Positions 29,123 through 44,500 of a stretch of 64,000 bases of DNA are shown here, in pieces. Origin of the DNA: Micromussa lordhowensis (Eukaryota > Cnidaria > Anthozoa > Scleractinia > Lobophylliidae). The notes below the pieces were generated by a model. The model made no database searches and was not told the origin of the DNA. It saw only the letters and a list, made by a program, of their open reading frames with translations. The translations under genes were made by a program, and so were the position numbers. The first letter of the stretch is position 1; every line of letters begins with the position of its first letter. The stretch is taken from positions 29,584,318-29,648,317 of the forward strand of contig OZ026601.1 of assembly GCA_964020085.1 (NCBI GenBank). The letters run 5' to 3'.

Positions 29123-29540
29123 TTAAGGCGGGGGTACACATGAAAGCCGTATTTTGGCTGGGTAGTATGTTTTTTATGCAAATATCTCGTTGACGTTTCA
29201 AGCAATCAAGAATCGCTTTGCTCATTTCACATATCTATGTTTTGGGTTGTTTTGTAAATTTTTTGGTGATTTTTAGGTATATTTGGAGAGAAATAGTTTT
29301 TCTTAAAGGATTAGTAAAATTGATGGAAATAGGAAATTTTGAAGATTTGGTGTTGTTTTAAAATTAGAGTTTGAAATTAAAAATTGGTTCATACACTCCA
29401 AACAGTTGCCCAACAACCTGGGGTGCCATTGTGCGGTCAGGCAACTGTCTGGTGGTGTTCCATAACCCTTTTTTTTCCCTTTCAACCTCTCTTTAAACTT
29501 ACCAAAATTTCACTTAAATTCACGTGTACCCCCGCCTTAA
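29123..29540. mobile_element. Representative full-length TTAA MITE (410 bp between TTAA sites)
   Basis: First full-length copy; 36 more follow at 913-bp spacing, the last at 61989-62406. The TIRs are about 18 bp (GGCGGGGGTACACATGAA). No coding capacity is recognisable. Internal features are a hairpin CAGTTGCC..GGCAACTG near the right third and a T-rich centre. TTAA target sites are typical of piggyBac; the terminal bases differ from the usual CCC start, so superfamily placement is tentative. Confidence 0.85.
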
Positions 29541-32500
29541 AGGCGGACAATTTCGAATATTCTTGACGTTTAAATCAAGTTTTTAATGCCAGATATATTT
29601 ATCTGATATGGATACAGGTTAAAACGCGTGTTTTAAACATGTTTATTAAAAGGGAAAAAACGAAAAATAATTCAAGCAAAATGCTCCTCGTTCTCTGCTC
29701 CCCCCTACCCCCCTCATGGGGGTAGGGTTAACGGGAGCAGAGTCTCTGCAGAGTCCCACCCTCACCGGTCCACCCGCACGAGGAGCCTCCAACATCTCTT
29801 CGATGCAACTAACTTTAAGTAGGAGGTGAAAAGCTCTTTGCCTCCCTTTTGGGAGGCATTTCTTAGACTCGCACGAGGCATAGCCTCGTTTTGGCGCTAA
29901 GCTTGTTTTCATCCTATAACGCCATGCAATTGCTGTTTTCATTTGTTATCTTGACATACGTGTTAAACTTGTGATTTTCTTCACACCTATTAGCTTGACG
30001 GTAGCTACAGCTTGAATGACCTTAAAAACTTCCTCTTAAGGCGGGGGTACACATGAAAGCCGTATTTTGGCTGGGTAGTATGTTTTTTATGCAAATATCT
30101 CGTTGACGTTTCAAGCAATCAAGAATCTCTTTGCTCATTTCACATATCTATGTTTTGGGTTGTTTTGTAAATTTTTTGGTGATTTTTAGGTATATTTGGA
30201 GAGAAATAGTTTTTCTTAAAGGATTAGTAAAATTGATGGAAATAGGAAATTTTGAAGATTTGGTGTTGTTTTAAAATTAGAGTTTGAAATTAAAAATTGG
30301 TTCATACACTCCAAACAGTTGCCCAACAACCTGGGGTGCCATTGTGCGGTCAGGCAACTGTCTGGTGGTGTTCCATAACCCTTTTTTTTCCCTTTCAACC
30401 TCTCTTTAAACTTACCAAAATTTCACTTAAATTCACGTGTACCCCCGCCTTAAAGGCGGACAATTTCGAATATTCTTGACGTTTAAATCAAGTTTTTAAT
30501 GCCAGATATATTTATCTGATATGGATACAGGTTAAAACGCGTGTTTTAAACATGTTTATTAAAAGGGAAAAAACGAAAAATAATTCAAGCAAAATGCTCC
30601 TCGTTCTCTGCTCCCCCCTACCCCCCTCATGGGGGTAGGGTTAACGGGAGCAGAGTCTCTGCAGAGTCCCACCCTCACCGGTCCACCCGCACGAGGAGCC
30701 TCCAACATCTCTTCGATGCAACTAACTTTAAGTAGGAGGTGAAAAGCTCTTTGCCTCCCTTTTGGGAGGCATTTCTTAGACTCGCACGAGGCATAGCCTC
30801 GTTTTGGCGCTAAGCTTGTTTTCATCCTATAACGCCATGCAATTGCTGTTTTCATTTGTTATCTTGACATACGTGTTAAACTTGTGATTTTCTTCACACC
30901 TATTAGCTTGACGGTAGCTACAGCTTGAATGACCTTAAAAACTTCCTCTTAAGGCGGGGGTACACATGAAAGCCGTATTTTGGCTGGGTAGTATGTTTTT
31001 TATGCAAATATCTCGTTGACGTTTCAAGCAATCAAGAATCTCTTTGCTCATTTCACATATCTATGTTTTGGGTTGTTTTGTAAATTTTTTGGTGATTTTT
31101 AGGTATATTTGGAGAGAAATAGTTTTTCTTAAAGGATTAGTAAAATTGATGGAAATAGGAAATTTTGAAGATTTGGTGTTGTTTTAAAATTAGAGTTTGA
31201 AATTAAAAATTGGTTCATACACTCCAAACAGTTGCCCAACAACCTGGGGTGCCATTGTGCGGTCAGGCAACTGTCTGGTGGTGTTCCATAACCCTTTTTT
31301 TTCCCTTTCAACCTCTCTTTAAACTTACCAAAATTTCACTTAAATTCACGTGTACCCCCGCCTTAAAGGCGGACAATTTCGAATATTCTTGACGTTTAAA
31401 TCAAGTTTTTAATGCCAGATATATTTATCTGATATGGATACAGGTTAAAACGCGTGTTTTAAACATGTTTATTAAAAGGGAAAAAACGAAAAATAATTCA
31501 AGCAAAATGCTCCTCGTTCTCTGCTCCCCCCTACCCCCCTCATGGGGGTAGGGTTAACGGGAGCAGAGTCTCTGCAGAGTCCCACCCTCACCGGTCCACC
31601 CGCACGAGGAGCCTCCAACATCTCTTCGATGCAACTAACTTTAAGTAGGAGGTGAAAAGCTCTTTGCCTCCCTTTTGGGAGGCATTTCTTAGACTCGCAC
31701 GAGGCATAGCCTCGTTTTGGCGCTAAGCTTGTTTTCATCCTATAACGCCATGCAATTGCTGTTTTCATTTGTTATCTTGACATACGTGTTAAACTTGTGA
31801 TTTTCTTCACACCTATTAGCTTGACGGTAGCTACAGCTTGAATGACCTTAAAAACTTCCTCTTAAGGCGGGGGTACACATGAAAGCCGTATTTTGGCTGG
31901 GTAGTATGTTTTTTATGCAAATATCTCGTTGACGTTTCAAGCAATCAAGAATCTCTTTGCTCATTTCACATATCTATGTTTTGGGTTGTTTTGTAAATTT
32001 TTTGGTGATTTTTAGGTATATTTGGAGAGAAATAGTTTTTCTTAAAGGATTAGTAAAATTGATGGAAATAGGAAATTTTGAAGATTTGGTGTTGTTTTAA
32101 AATTAGAGTTTGAAATTAAAAATTGGTTCATACACTCCAAACAGTTGCCCAACAACCTGGGGTGCCATTGTGCGGTCAGGCAACTGTCTGGTGGTGTTCC
32201 ATAACCCTTTTTTTTCCCTTTCAACCTCTCTTTAAACTTACCAAAATTTCACTTAAATTCACGTGTACCCCCGCCTTAAAGGCGGACAATTTCGAATATT
32301 CTTGACGTTTAAATCAAGTTTTTAATGCCAGATATATTTATCTGATATGGATACAGGTTAAAACGCGTGTTTTAAACATGTTTATTAAAAGGGAAAAAAC
32401 GAAAAATAATTCAAGCAAAATGCTCCTCGTTCTCTGCTCCCCCCTACCCCCCTCATGGGGGTAGGGTTAACGGGAGCAGAGTCTCTGCAAAGTCCCACCC

Positions 32501-35500
32501 TCACCGGTCCACCCGCACGAGGAGCCTCCAACATCTCTTCGATGCAACTAACTTTAAGTAGGAGGTGAAAAGCTCTTTGCCTCCCTTTTGGGAGGCATTT
32601 CTTAGACTCGCACGAGGCATAGCCTCGTTTTGGCGCTAAGCTTGTTTTCATCCTATAACGCCATGCAATTGCTGTTTTCATTTGTTATCTTGACATACGT
32701 GTTAAACTTGTGATTTTCTTCACACCTATTAGCTTGACGGTAGCTACAGCTTGAATGACCTTAAAAACTTCCTCTTAAGGCGGGGGTACACATGAAAGCC
32801 GTATTTTGGCTGGGTAGTATGTTTTTTATGCAAATATCTCGTTGACGTTTCAAGCAATCAAGAATCTCTTTGCTCATTTCACATATCTATGTTTTGGGTT
32901 GTTTTGTAAATTTTTTGGTGATTTTTAGGTATATTTGGAGAGAAATAGTTTTTCTTAAAGGATTAGTAAAATTGATGGAAATAGGAAATTTTGAAGATTT
33001 GGTGTTGTTTTAAAATTAGAGTTTGAAATTAAAAATTGGTTCATACACTCCAAACAGTTGCCCAACAACCTGGGGTGATTGTGCGGTCAGGCAACTGTCT
33101 GGTGGTGTTCCATAACCCTTTTTTTTCCCTTTCAACCTCTCTTTAAACTTACCAAAATTTCACTTAAATTCACGTGTACCCCCGCCTTAAAGGCGGACAA
33201 TTTCGAATATTCTTGACGTTTAAATCAAGTTTTTAATGCCAGATATATTTATCTGATATGGATACAGGTTAAAACGCGTGTTTTAAACATGTTTATTAAA
33301 AGGGAAAAAACGAAAAATAATTCAAGCAAAATGCTCCTCGTTCTCTGCTCCCCCCTACCCCCCTCATGGGGGTAGGGTTAACGGGAGCAGAGTCTCTGCA
33401 GAGTCCCACCCTCACCGGTCCACCCGCACGAGGAGCCTCCAACATCTCTTCGATGCAACTAACTTTAAGTAGGAGGTGAAAAGCTCTTTGCCTCCCTTTT
33501 GGGAGGCATTTCTTAGACTCGCACGAGGCATAGCCTCGTTTTGGCGCTAAGCTTGTTTTCATCCTATAACGCCATGCAATTGCTGTTTTCATTTGTTATC
33601 TTGACATACGTGTTAAACTTGTGATTTTCTTCACACCTATTAGCTTGACGGTAGCTACAGCTTGAATGACCTTAAAAACTTCCTCTTAAGGCGGGGGTAC
33701 ACATGAAAGCCGTATTTTGGCTGGGTAGTATGTTTTTTATGCAAATATCTCGTTGACGTTTCAAGCAATCAAGAATCGCTTTGCTCATTTCACATATCTA
33801 TGTTTTGGGTTGTTTTGTAAATTTTTTGGTGATTTTTAGGTATATTTGGAGAGAAATAGTTTTTCTTAAAGGATTAGTAAAATTGATGGAAATAGGAAAT
33901 TTTGAAGATTTGGTGTTGTTTTAAAATTAGAGTTTGAAATTAAAAATTGGTTCATACACTCCAAACAGTTGCCCAACAACCTGGGGTGCCATTGTGCGGT
34001 CAGGCAACTGTCTGGTGGTGTTCCATAACCCTTTTTTTTCCCTTTCAACCTCTCTTTAAACTTACCAAAATTTCACTTAAATTCACGTGTACCCCCGCCT
34101 TAAAGGCGGACAATTTCGAATATTCTTGACGTTTAAATCAAGTTTTTAATGCCAGATATATTTATCTGATATGGATACAGGTTAAAACGCGTGTTTTAAA
34201 CATGTTTATTAAAAGGGAAAAAACGAAAAATAATTCAAGCAAAATGCTCCTCGTTCTCTGCTCCCCCCTACCCCCCTCATGGGGGTAGGGTTAACGGGAG
34301 CAGAGTCTCTGCAGAGTCCCACCCTCACCGGTCCACCCGCACGAGGAGCCTCCAACATCTCTTCGATGCAACTAACTTTAAGTAGGAGGTGAAAAGCTCT
34401 TTGCCTCCCTTTTGGGAGGCATTTCTTAGACTCGCACGAGGCATAGCCTCGTTTTGGCGCTAAGCTTGTTTTCATCCTATAACGCCATGCAATTGCTGTT
34501 TTCATTTGTTATCTTGACATACGTGTTAAACTTGTGATTTTCTTCACACCTATTAGCTTGACGGTAGCTACAGCTTGAATGACCTTAAAAACTTCCTCTT
34601 AAGGCGGGGGTACACATGAAAGCCGTATTTTGGCTGGGTAGTATGTTTTTTATGCAAATATCTCGTTGACGTTTCAAGCAATCAAGAATCGCTTTGCTCA
34701 TTTCACATATCTATGTTTTGGGTTGTTTTGTAAATTTTTTGGTGATTTTTAGGTATATTTGGAGAGAAATAGTTTTTCTTAAAGGATTAGTAAAATTGAT
34801 GGAAATAGGAAATTTTGAAGATTTGGTGTTGTTTTAAAATTAGAGTTTGAAATTAAAAATTGGTTCATACACTCCAAACAGTTGCCCAACAACCTGGGGT
34901 GCCATTGTGCGGTCAGGCAACTGTCTGGTGGTGTTCCATAACCCTTTTTTTTCCCTTTCAACCTCTCTTTAAACTTACCAAAATTTCACTTAAATTCACG
35001 TGTACCCCCGCCTTAAAGGCGGACAATTTCGAATATTCTTGACGTTTAAATCAAGTTTTTAATGCCAGATATATTTATCTGATATGGATACAGGTTAAAA
35101 CGCGTGTTTTAAACATGTTTATTAAAAGGGAAAAAACGAAAAATAATTCAAGCAAAATGCTCCTCGTTCTCTGCTCCCCCCTACCCCCCTCATGGGGGTA
35201 GGGTTAACGGGAGCAGAGTCTCTGCAGAGTCCCACCCTCACCGGTCCACCCGCACGAGGAGCCTCCAACATCTCTTCGATGCAACTAACTTTAAGTAGGA
35301 GGTGAAAAGCTCTTTGCCTCCCTTTTGGGAGGCATTTCTTAGACTCGCACGAGGCATAGCCTCGTTTTGGCGCTAAGCTTGTTTTCATCCTATAACGCCA
35401 TGCAATTGCTGTTTTCATTTGTTATCTTGACATACGTGTTAAACTTGTGATTTTCTTCACACCTATTAGCTTGACGGTAGCTACAGCTTGAATGACCTTA

Positions 35501-38500
35501 AAAACTTCCTCTTAAGGCGGGGGTACACATGAAAGCCGTATTTTGGCTGGGTAGTATGTTTTTTATGCAAATATCTCGTTGACGTTTCAAGCAATCAAGA
35601 ATCGCTTTGCTCATTTCACATATCTATGTTTTGGGTTGTTTTGTAAATTTTTTGGTGATTTTTAGGTATATTTGGAGAGAAATAGTTTTTCTTAAAGGAT
35701 TAGTAAAATTGATGGAAATAGGAAATTTTGAAGATTTGGTGTTGTTTTAAAATTAGAGTTTGAAATTAAAAATTGGTTCATACACTCCAAACAGTTGCCC
35801 AACAACCTGGGGTGCCATTGTGCGGTCAGGCAACTGTCTGGTGGTGTTCCATAACCCTTTTTTTTCCCTTTCAACCTCTCTTTAAACTTACCAAAATTTC
35901 ACTTAAATTCACGTGTACCCCCGCCTTAAAGGCGGACAATTTCGAATATTCTTGACGTTTAAATCAAGTTTTTAATGCCAGATATATTTATCTGATATGG
36001 ATACAGGTTAAAACGCGTGTTTTAAACATGTTTATTAAAAGGGAAAAAACGAAAAATAATTCAAGCAAAATGCTCCTCGTTCTCTGCTCCCCCCTACCCC
36101 CCTCATGGGGGTAGGGTTAACGGGAGCAGAGTCTCTGCAGAGTCCCACCCTCACCGGTCCACCCGCACGAGGAGCCTCCAACATCTCTTCGATGCAACTA
36201 ACTTTAAGTAGGAGGTGAAAAGCTCTTTGCCTCCCTTTTGGGAGGCATTTCTTAGACTCGCACGAGGCATAGCCTCGTTTTGGCGCTAAGCTTGTTTTCA
36301 TCCTATAACGCCATGCAATTGCTGTTTTCATTTGTTATCTTGACATACGTGTTAAACTTGTGATTTTCTTCACACCTATTAGCTTGACGGTAGCTACAGC
36401 TTGAATGACCTTAAAAACTTCCTCTTAAGGCGGGGGTACACATGAAAGCCGTATTTTGGCTGGGTAGTATGTTTTTTATGCAAATATCTCGTTGACGTTT
36501 CAAGCAATCAAGAATCGCTTTGCTCATTTCACATATCTATGTTTTGGGTTGTTTTGTAAATTTTTTGGTGATTTTTAGGTATATTTGGAGAGAAATAGTT
36601 TTTCTTAAAGGATTAGTAAAATTGATGGAAATAGGAAATTTTGAAGATTTGGTGTTGTTTTAAAATTAGAGTTTGAAATTAAAAATTGGTTCATACACTC
36701 CAAACAGTTGCCCAACAACCTGGGGTGCCATTGTGCGGTCAGGCAACTGTCTGGTGGTGTTCCATAACCCTTTTTTTTCCCTTTCAACCTCTCTTTAAAC
36801 TTACCAAAATTTCACTTAAATTCACGTGTACCCCCGCCTTAAAGGCGGACAATTTCGAATATTCTTGACGTTTAAATCAAGTTTTTAATGCCAGATATAT
36901 TTATCTGATATGGATACAGGTTAAAACGCGTGTTTTAAACATGTTTATTAAAAGGGAAAAAACGAAAAATAATTCAAGCAAAATGCTCCTCGTTCTCTGC
37001 TCCCCCCTACCCCCCTCATGGGGGTAGGGTTAACGGGAGCAGAGTCTCTGCAGAGTCCCACCCTCACCGGTCCACCCGCACGAGGAGCCTCCAACATCTC
37101 TTCGATGCAACTAACTTTAAGTAGGAGGTGAAAAGCTCTTTGCCTCCCTTTTGGGAGGCATTTCTTAGACTCGCACGAGGCATAGCCTCGTTTTGGCGCT
37201 AAGCTTGTTTTCATCCTATAACGCCATGCAATTGCTGTTTTCATTTGTTATCTTGACATACGTGTTAAACTTGTGATTTTCTTCACACCTATTAGCTTGA
37301 CGGTAGCTACAGCTTGAATGACCTTAAAAACTTCCTCTTAAGGCGGGGGTACACATGAAAGCCGTATTTTGGCTGGGTAGTATGTTTTTTATGCAAATAT
37401 CTCGTTGACGTTTCAAGCAATCAAGAATCGCTTTGCTCATTTCACATATCTATGTTTTGGGTTGTTTTGTAAATTTTTTGGTGATTTTTAGGTATATTTG
37501 GAGAGAAATAGTTTTTCTTAAAGGATTAGTAAAATTGATGGAAATAGGAAATTTTGAAGATTTGGTGTTGTTTTAAAATTAGAGTTTGAAATTAAAAATT
37601 GGTTCATACACTCCAAACAGTTGCCCAACAACCTGGGGTGCCATTGTGCGGTCAGGCAACTGTCTGGTGGTGTTCCATAACCCTTTTTTTTCCCTTTCAA
37701 CCTCTCTTTAAACTTACCAAAATTTCACTTAAATTCACGTGTACCCCCGCCTTAAAGGCGGACAATTTCGAATATTCTTGACGTTTAAATCAAGTTTTTA
37801 ATGCCAGATATATTTATCTGATATGGATACAGGTTAAAACGCGTGTTTTAAACATGTTTATTAAAAGGGAAAAAACGAAAAATAATTCAAGCAAAATGCT
37901 CCTCGTTCTCTGCTCCCCCCTACCCCCCTCATGGGGGTAGGGTTAACGGGAGCAGAGTCTCTGCAGAGTCCCACCCTCACCGGTCCACCCGCACGAGGAG
38001 CCTCCAACATCTCTTCGATGCAACTAACTTTAAGTAGGAGGTGAAAAGCTCTTTGCCTCCCTTTTGGGAGGCATTTCTTAGACTCGCACGAGGCATAGCC
38101 TCGTTTTGGCGCTAAGCTTGTTTTCATCCTATAACGCCATGCAATTGCTGTTTTCATTTGTTATCTTGACATACGTGTTAAACTTGTGATTTTCTTCACA
38201 CCTATTAGCTTGACGGTAGCTACAGCTTGAATGACCTTAAAAACTTCCTCTTAAGGCGGGGGTACACATGAAAGCCGTATTTTGGCTGGGTAGTATGTTT
38301 TTTATGCAAATATCTCGTTGACGTTTCAAGCAATCAAGAATCGCTTTGCTCATTTCACATATCTATGTTTTGGGTTGTTTTGTAAATTTTTTGGTGATTT
38401 TTAGGTATATTTGGAGAGAAATAGTTTTTCTTAAAGGATTAGTAAAATTGATGGAAATAGGAAATTTTGAAGATTTGGTGTTGTTTTAAAATTAGAGTTT

Positions 38501-41500
38501 GAAATTAAAAATTGGTTCATACACTCCAAACAGTTGCCCAACAACCTGGGGTGCCATTGTGCGGTCAGGCAACTGTCTGGTGGTGTTCCATAACCCTTTT
38601 TTTTCCCTTTCAACCTCTCTTTAAACTTACCAAAATTTCACTTAAATTCACGTGTACCCCCGCCTTAAAGGCGGACAATTTCGAATATTCTTGACGTTTA
38701 AATCAAGTTTTTAATGCCAGATATATTTATCTGATATGGATACAGGTTAAAACGCGTGTTTTAAACATGTTTATTAAAAGGGAAAAAACGAAAAATAATT
38801 CAAGCAAAATGCTCCTCGTTCTCTGCTCCCCCCTACCCCCCTCATGGGGGTAGGGTTAACGGGAGCAGAGTCTCTGCAGAGTCCCACCCTCACCGGTCCA
38901 CCCGCACGAGGAGCCTCCAACATCTCTTCGATGCAACTAACTTTAAGTAGGAGGTGAAAAGCTCTTTGCCTCCCTTTTGGGAGGCATTTCTTAGACTCGC
39001 ACGAGGCATAGCCTCGTTTTGGCGCTAAGCTTGTTTTCATCCTATAACGCCATGCAATTGCTGTTTTCATTTGTTATCTTGACATACGTGTTAAACTTGT
39101 GATTTTCTTCACACCTATTAGCTTGACGGTAGCTACAGCTTGAATGACCTTAAAAACTTCCTCTTAAGGCGGGGGTACACATGAAAGCCGTATTTTGGCT
39201 GGGTAGTATGTTTTTTATGCAAATATCTCGTTGACGTTTCAAGCAATCAAGAATCGCTTTGCTCATTTCACATATCTATGTTTTGGGTTGTTTTGTAAAT
39301 TTTTTGGTGATTTTTAGGTATATTTGGAGAGAAATAGTTTTTCTTAAAGGATTAGTAAAATTGATGGAAATAGGAAATTTTGAAGATTTGGTGTTGTTTT
39401 AAAATTAGAGTTTGAAATTAAAAATTGGTTCATACACTCCAAACAGTTGCCCAACAACCTGGGGTGCCATTGTGCGGTCAGGCAACTGTCTGGTGGTGTT
39501 CCATAACCCTTTTTTTTCCCTTTCAACCTCTCTTTAAACTTACCAAAATTTCACTTAAATTCACGTGTACCCCCGCCTTAAAGGCGGACAATTTCGAATA
39601 TTCTTGACGTTTAAATCAAGTTTTTAATGCCAGATATATTTATCTGATATGGATACAGGTTAAAACGCGTGTTTTAAACATGTTTATTAAAAGGGAAAAA
39701 ACGAAAAATAATTCAAGCAAAATGCTCCTCGTTCTCTGCTCCCCCCTACCCCCCTCATGGGGGTAGGGTTAACGGGAGCAGAGTCTCTGCAGAGTCCCAC
39801 CCTCACCGGTCCACCCGCACGAGGAGCCTCCAACATCTCTTCGATGCAACTAACTTTAAGTAGGAGGTGAAAAGCTCTTTGCCTCCCTTTTGGGAGGCAT
39901 TTCTTAGACTCGCACGAGGCATAGCCTCGTTTTGGCGCTAAGCTTGTTTTCATCCTATAACGCCATGCAATTGCTGTTTTCATTTGTTATCTTGACATAC
40001 GTGTTAAACTTGTGATTTTCTTCACACCTATTAGCTTGACGGTAGCTACAGCTTGAATGACCTTAAAAACTTCCTCTTAAGGCGGGGGTACACATGAAAG
40101 CCGTATTTTGGCTGGGTAGTATGTTTTTTATGCAAATATCTCGTTGACGTTTCAAGCAATCAAGAATCGCTTTGCTCATTTCACATATCTATGTTTTGGG
40201 TTGTTTTGTAAATTTTTTGGTGATTTTTAGGTATATTTGGAGAGAAATAGTTTTTCTTAAAGGATTAGTAAAATTGATGGAAATAGGAAATTTTGAAGAT
40301 TTGGTGTTGTTTTAAAATTAGAGTTTGAAATTAAAAATTGGTTCATACACTCCAAACAGTTGCCCAACAACCTGGGGTGCCATTGTGCGGTCAGGCAACT
40401 GTCTGGTGGTGTTCCATAACCCTTTTTTTTCCCTTTCAACCTCTCTTTAAACTTACCAAAATTTCACTTAAATTCACGTGTACCCCCGCCTTAAAGGCGG
40501 ACAATTTCGAATATTCTTGACGTTTAAATCAAGTTTTTAATGCCAGATATATTTATCTGATATGGATACAGGTTAAAACGCGTGTTTTAAACATGTTTAT
40601 TAAAAGGGAAAAAACGAAAAATAATTCAAGCAAAATGCTCCTCGTTCTCTGCTCCCCCCTACCCCCCTCATGGGGGTAGGGTTAACGGGAGCAGAGTCTC
40701 TGCAGAGTCCCACCCTCACCGGTCCACCCGCACGAGGAGCCTCCAACATCTCTTCGATGCAACTAACTTTAAGTAGGAGGTGAAAAGCTCTTTGCCTCCC
40801 TTTTGGGAGGCATTTCTTAGACTCGCACGAGGCATAGCCTCGTTTTGGCGCTAAGCTTGTTTTCATCCTATAACGCCATGCAATTGCTGTTTTCATTTGT
40901 TATCTTGACATACGTGTTAAACTTGTGATTTTCTTCACACCTATTAGCTTGACGGTAGCTACAGCTTGAATGACCTTAAAAACTTCCTCTTAAGGCGGGG
41001 GTACACATGAAAGCCGTATTTTGGCTGGGTAGTATGTTTTTTATGCAAATATCTCGTTGACGTTTCAAGCAATCAAGAATCGCTTTGCTCATTTCACATA
41101 TCTATGTTTTGGGTTGTTTTGTAAATTTTTTGGTGATTTTTAGGTATATTTGGAGAGAAATAGTTTTTCTTAAAGGATTAGTAAAATTGATGGAAATAGG
41201 AAATTTTGAAGATTTGGTGTTGTTTTAAAATTAGAGTTTGAAATTAAAAATTGGTTCATACACTCCAAACAGTTGCCCAACAACCTGGGGTGCCATTGTG
41301 CGGTCAGGCAACTGTCTGGTGGTGTTCCATAACCCTTTTTTTTCCCTTTCAACCTCTCTTTAAACTTACCAAAATTTCACTTAAATTCACGTGTACCCCC
41401 GCCTTAAAGGCGGACAATTTCGAATATTCTTGACGTTTAAATCAAGTTTTTAATGCCAGATATATTTATCTGATATGGATACAGGTTAAAACGCGTGTTT

Positions 41501-44500
41501 TAAACATGTTTATTAAAAGGGAAAAAACGAAAAATAATTCAAGCAAAATGCTCCTCGTTCTCTGCTCCCCCCTACCCCCCTCATGGGGGTAGGGTTAACG
41601 GGAGCAGAGTCTCTGCAGAGTCCCACCCTCACCGGTCCACCCGCACGAGGAGCCTCCAACATCTCTTCGATGCAACTAACTTTAAGTAGGAGGTGAAAAG
41701 CTCTTTGCCTCCCTTTTGGGAGGCATTTCTTAGACTCGCACGAGGCATAGCCTCGTTTTGGCGCTAAGCTTGTTTTCATCCTATAACGCCATGCAATTGC
41801 TGTTTTCATTTGTTATCTTGACATACGTGTTAAACTTGTGATTTTCTTCACACCTATTAGCTTGACGGTAGCTACAGCTTGAATGACCTTAAAAACTTCC
41901 TCTTAAGGCGGGGGTACACATGAAAGCCGTATTTTGGCTGGGTAGTATGTTTTTTATGCAAATATCTCGTTGACGTTTCAAGCAATCAAGAATCGCTTTG
42001 CTCATTTCACATATCTATGTTTTGGGTTGTTTTGTAAATTTTTTGGTGATTTTTAGGTATATTTGGAGAGAAATAGTTTTTCTTAAAGGATTAGTAAAAT
42101 TGATGGAAATAGGAAATTTTGAAGATTTGGTGTTGTTTTAAAATTAGAGTTTGAAATTAAAAATTGGTTCATACACTCCAAACAGTTGCCCAACAACCTG
42201 GGGTGCCATTGTGCGGTCAGGCAACTGTCTGGTGGTGTTCCATAACCCTTTTTTTTCCCTTTCAACCTCTCTTTAAACTTACCAAAATTTCACTTAAATT
42301 CACGTGTACCCCCGCCTTAAAGGCGGACAATTTCGAATATTCTTGACGTTTAAATCAAGTTTTTAATGCCAGATATATTTATCTGATATGGATACAGGTT
42401 AAAACGCGTGTTTTAAACATGTTTATTAAAAGGGAAAAAACGAAAAATAATTCAAGCAAAATGCTCCTCGTTCTCTGCTCCCCCCTACCCCCCTCATGGG
42501 GGTAGGGTTAACGGGAGCAGAGTCTCTGCAGAGTCCCACCCTCACCGGTCCACCCGCACGAGGAGCCTCCAACATCTCTTCGATGCAACTAACTTTAAGT
42601 AGGAGGTGAAAAGCTCTTTGCCTCCCTTTTGGGAGGCATTTCTTAGACTCGCACGAGGCATAGCCTCGTTTTGGCGCTAAGCTTGTTTTCATCCTATAAC
42701 GCCATGCAATTGCTGTTTTCATTTGTTATCTTGACATACGTGTTAAACTTGTGATTTTCTTCACACCTATTAGCTTGACGGTAGCTACAGCTTGAATGAC
42801 CTTAAAAACTTCCTCTTAAGGCGGGGGTACACATGAAAGCCGTATTTTGGCTGGGTAGTATGTTTTTTATGCAAATATCTCGTTGACGTTTCAAGCAATC
42901 AAGAATCGCTTTGCTCATTTCACATATCTATGTTTTGGGTTGTTTTGTAAATTTTTTGGTGATTTTTAGGTATATTTGGAGAGAAATAGTTTTTCTTAAA
43001 GGATTAGTAAAATTGATGGAAATAGGAAATTTTGAAGATTTGGTGTTGTTTTAAAATTAGAGTTTGAAATTAAAAATTGGTTCATACACTCCAAACAGTT
43101 GCCCAACAACCTGGGGTGCCATTGTGCGGTCAGGCAACTGTCTGGTGGTGTTCCATAACCCTTTTTTTTCCCTTTCAACCTCTCTTTAAACTTACCAAAA
43201 TTTCACTTAAATTCACGTGTACCCCCGCCTTAAAGGCGGACAATTTCGAATATTCTTGACGTTTAAATCAAGTTTTTAATGCCAGATATATTTATCTGAT
43301 ATGGATACAGGTTAAAACGCGTGTTTTAAACATGTTTATTAAAAGGGAAAAAACGAAAAATAATTCAAGCAAAATGCTCCTCGTTCTCTGCTCCCCCCTA
43401 CCCCCCTCATGGGGGTAGGGTTAACGGGAGCAGAGTCTCTGCAGAGTCCCACCCTCACCGGTCCACCCGCACGAGGAGCCTCCAACATCTCTTCGATGCA
43501 ACTAACTTTAAGTAGGAGGTGAAAAGCTCTTTGCCTCCCTTTTGGGAGGCATTTCTTAGACTCGCACGAGGCATAGCCTCGTTTTGGCGCTAAGCTTGTT
43601 TTCATCCTATAACGCCATGCAATTGCTGTTTTCATTTGTTATCTTGACATACGTGTTAAACTTGTGATTTTCTTCACACCTATTAGCTTGACGGTAGCTA
43701 CAGCTTGAATGACCTTAAAAACTTCCTCTTAAGGCGGGGGTACACATGAAAGCCGTATTTTGGCTGGGTAGTATGTTTTTTATGCAAATATCTCGTTGAC
43801 GTTTCAAGCAATCAAGAATCGCTTTGCTCATTTCACATATCTATGTTTTGGGTTGTTTTGTAAATTTTTTGGTGATTTTTAGGTATATTTGGAGAGAAAT
43901 AGTTTTTCTTAAAGGATTAGTAAAATTGATGGAAATAGGAAATTTTGAAGATTTGGTGTTGTTTTAAAATTAGAGTTTGAAATTAAAAATTGGTTCATAC
44001 ACTCCAAACAGTTGCCCAACAACCTGGGGTGCCATTGTGCGGTCAGGCAACTGTCTGGTGGTGTTCCATAACCCTTTTTTTTCCCTTTCAACCTCTCTTT
44101 AAACTTACCAAAATTTCACTTAAATTCACGTGTACCCCCGCCTTAAAGGCGGACAATTTCGAATATTCTTGACGTTTAAATCAAGTTTTTAATGCCAGAT
44201 ATATTTATCTGATATGGATACAGGTTAAAACGCGTGTTTTAAACATGTTTATTAAAAGGGAAAAAACGAAAAATAATTCAAGCAAAATGCTCCTCGTTCT
44301 CTGCTCCCCCCTACCCCCCTCATGGGGGTAGGGTTAACGGGAGCAGAGTCTCTGCAGAGTCCCACCCTCACCGGTCCACCCGCACGAGGAGCCTCCAACA
44401 TCTCTTCGATGCAACTAACTTTAAGTAGGAGGTGAAAAGCTCTTTGCCTCCCTTTTGGGAGGCATTTCTTAGACTCGCACGAGGCATAGCCTCGTTTTGG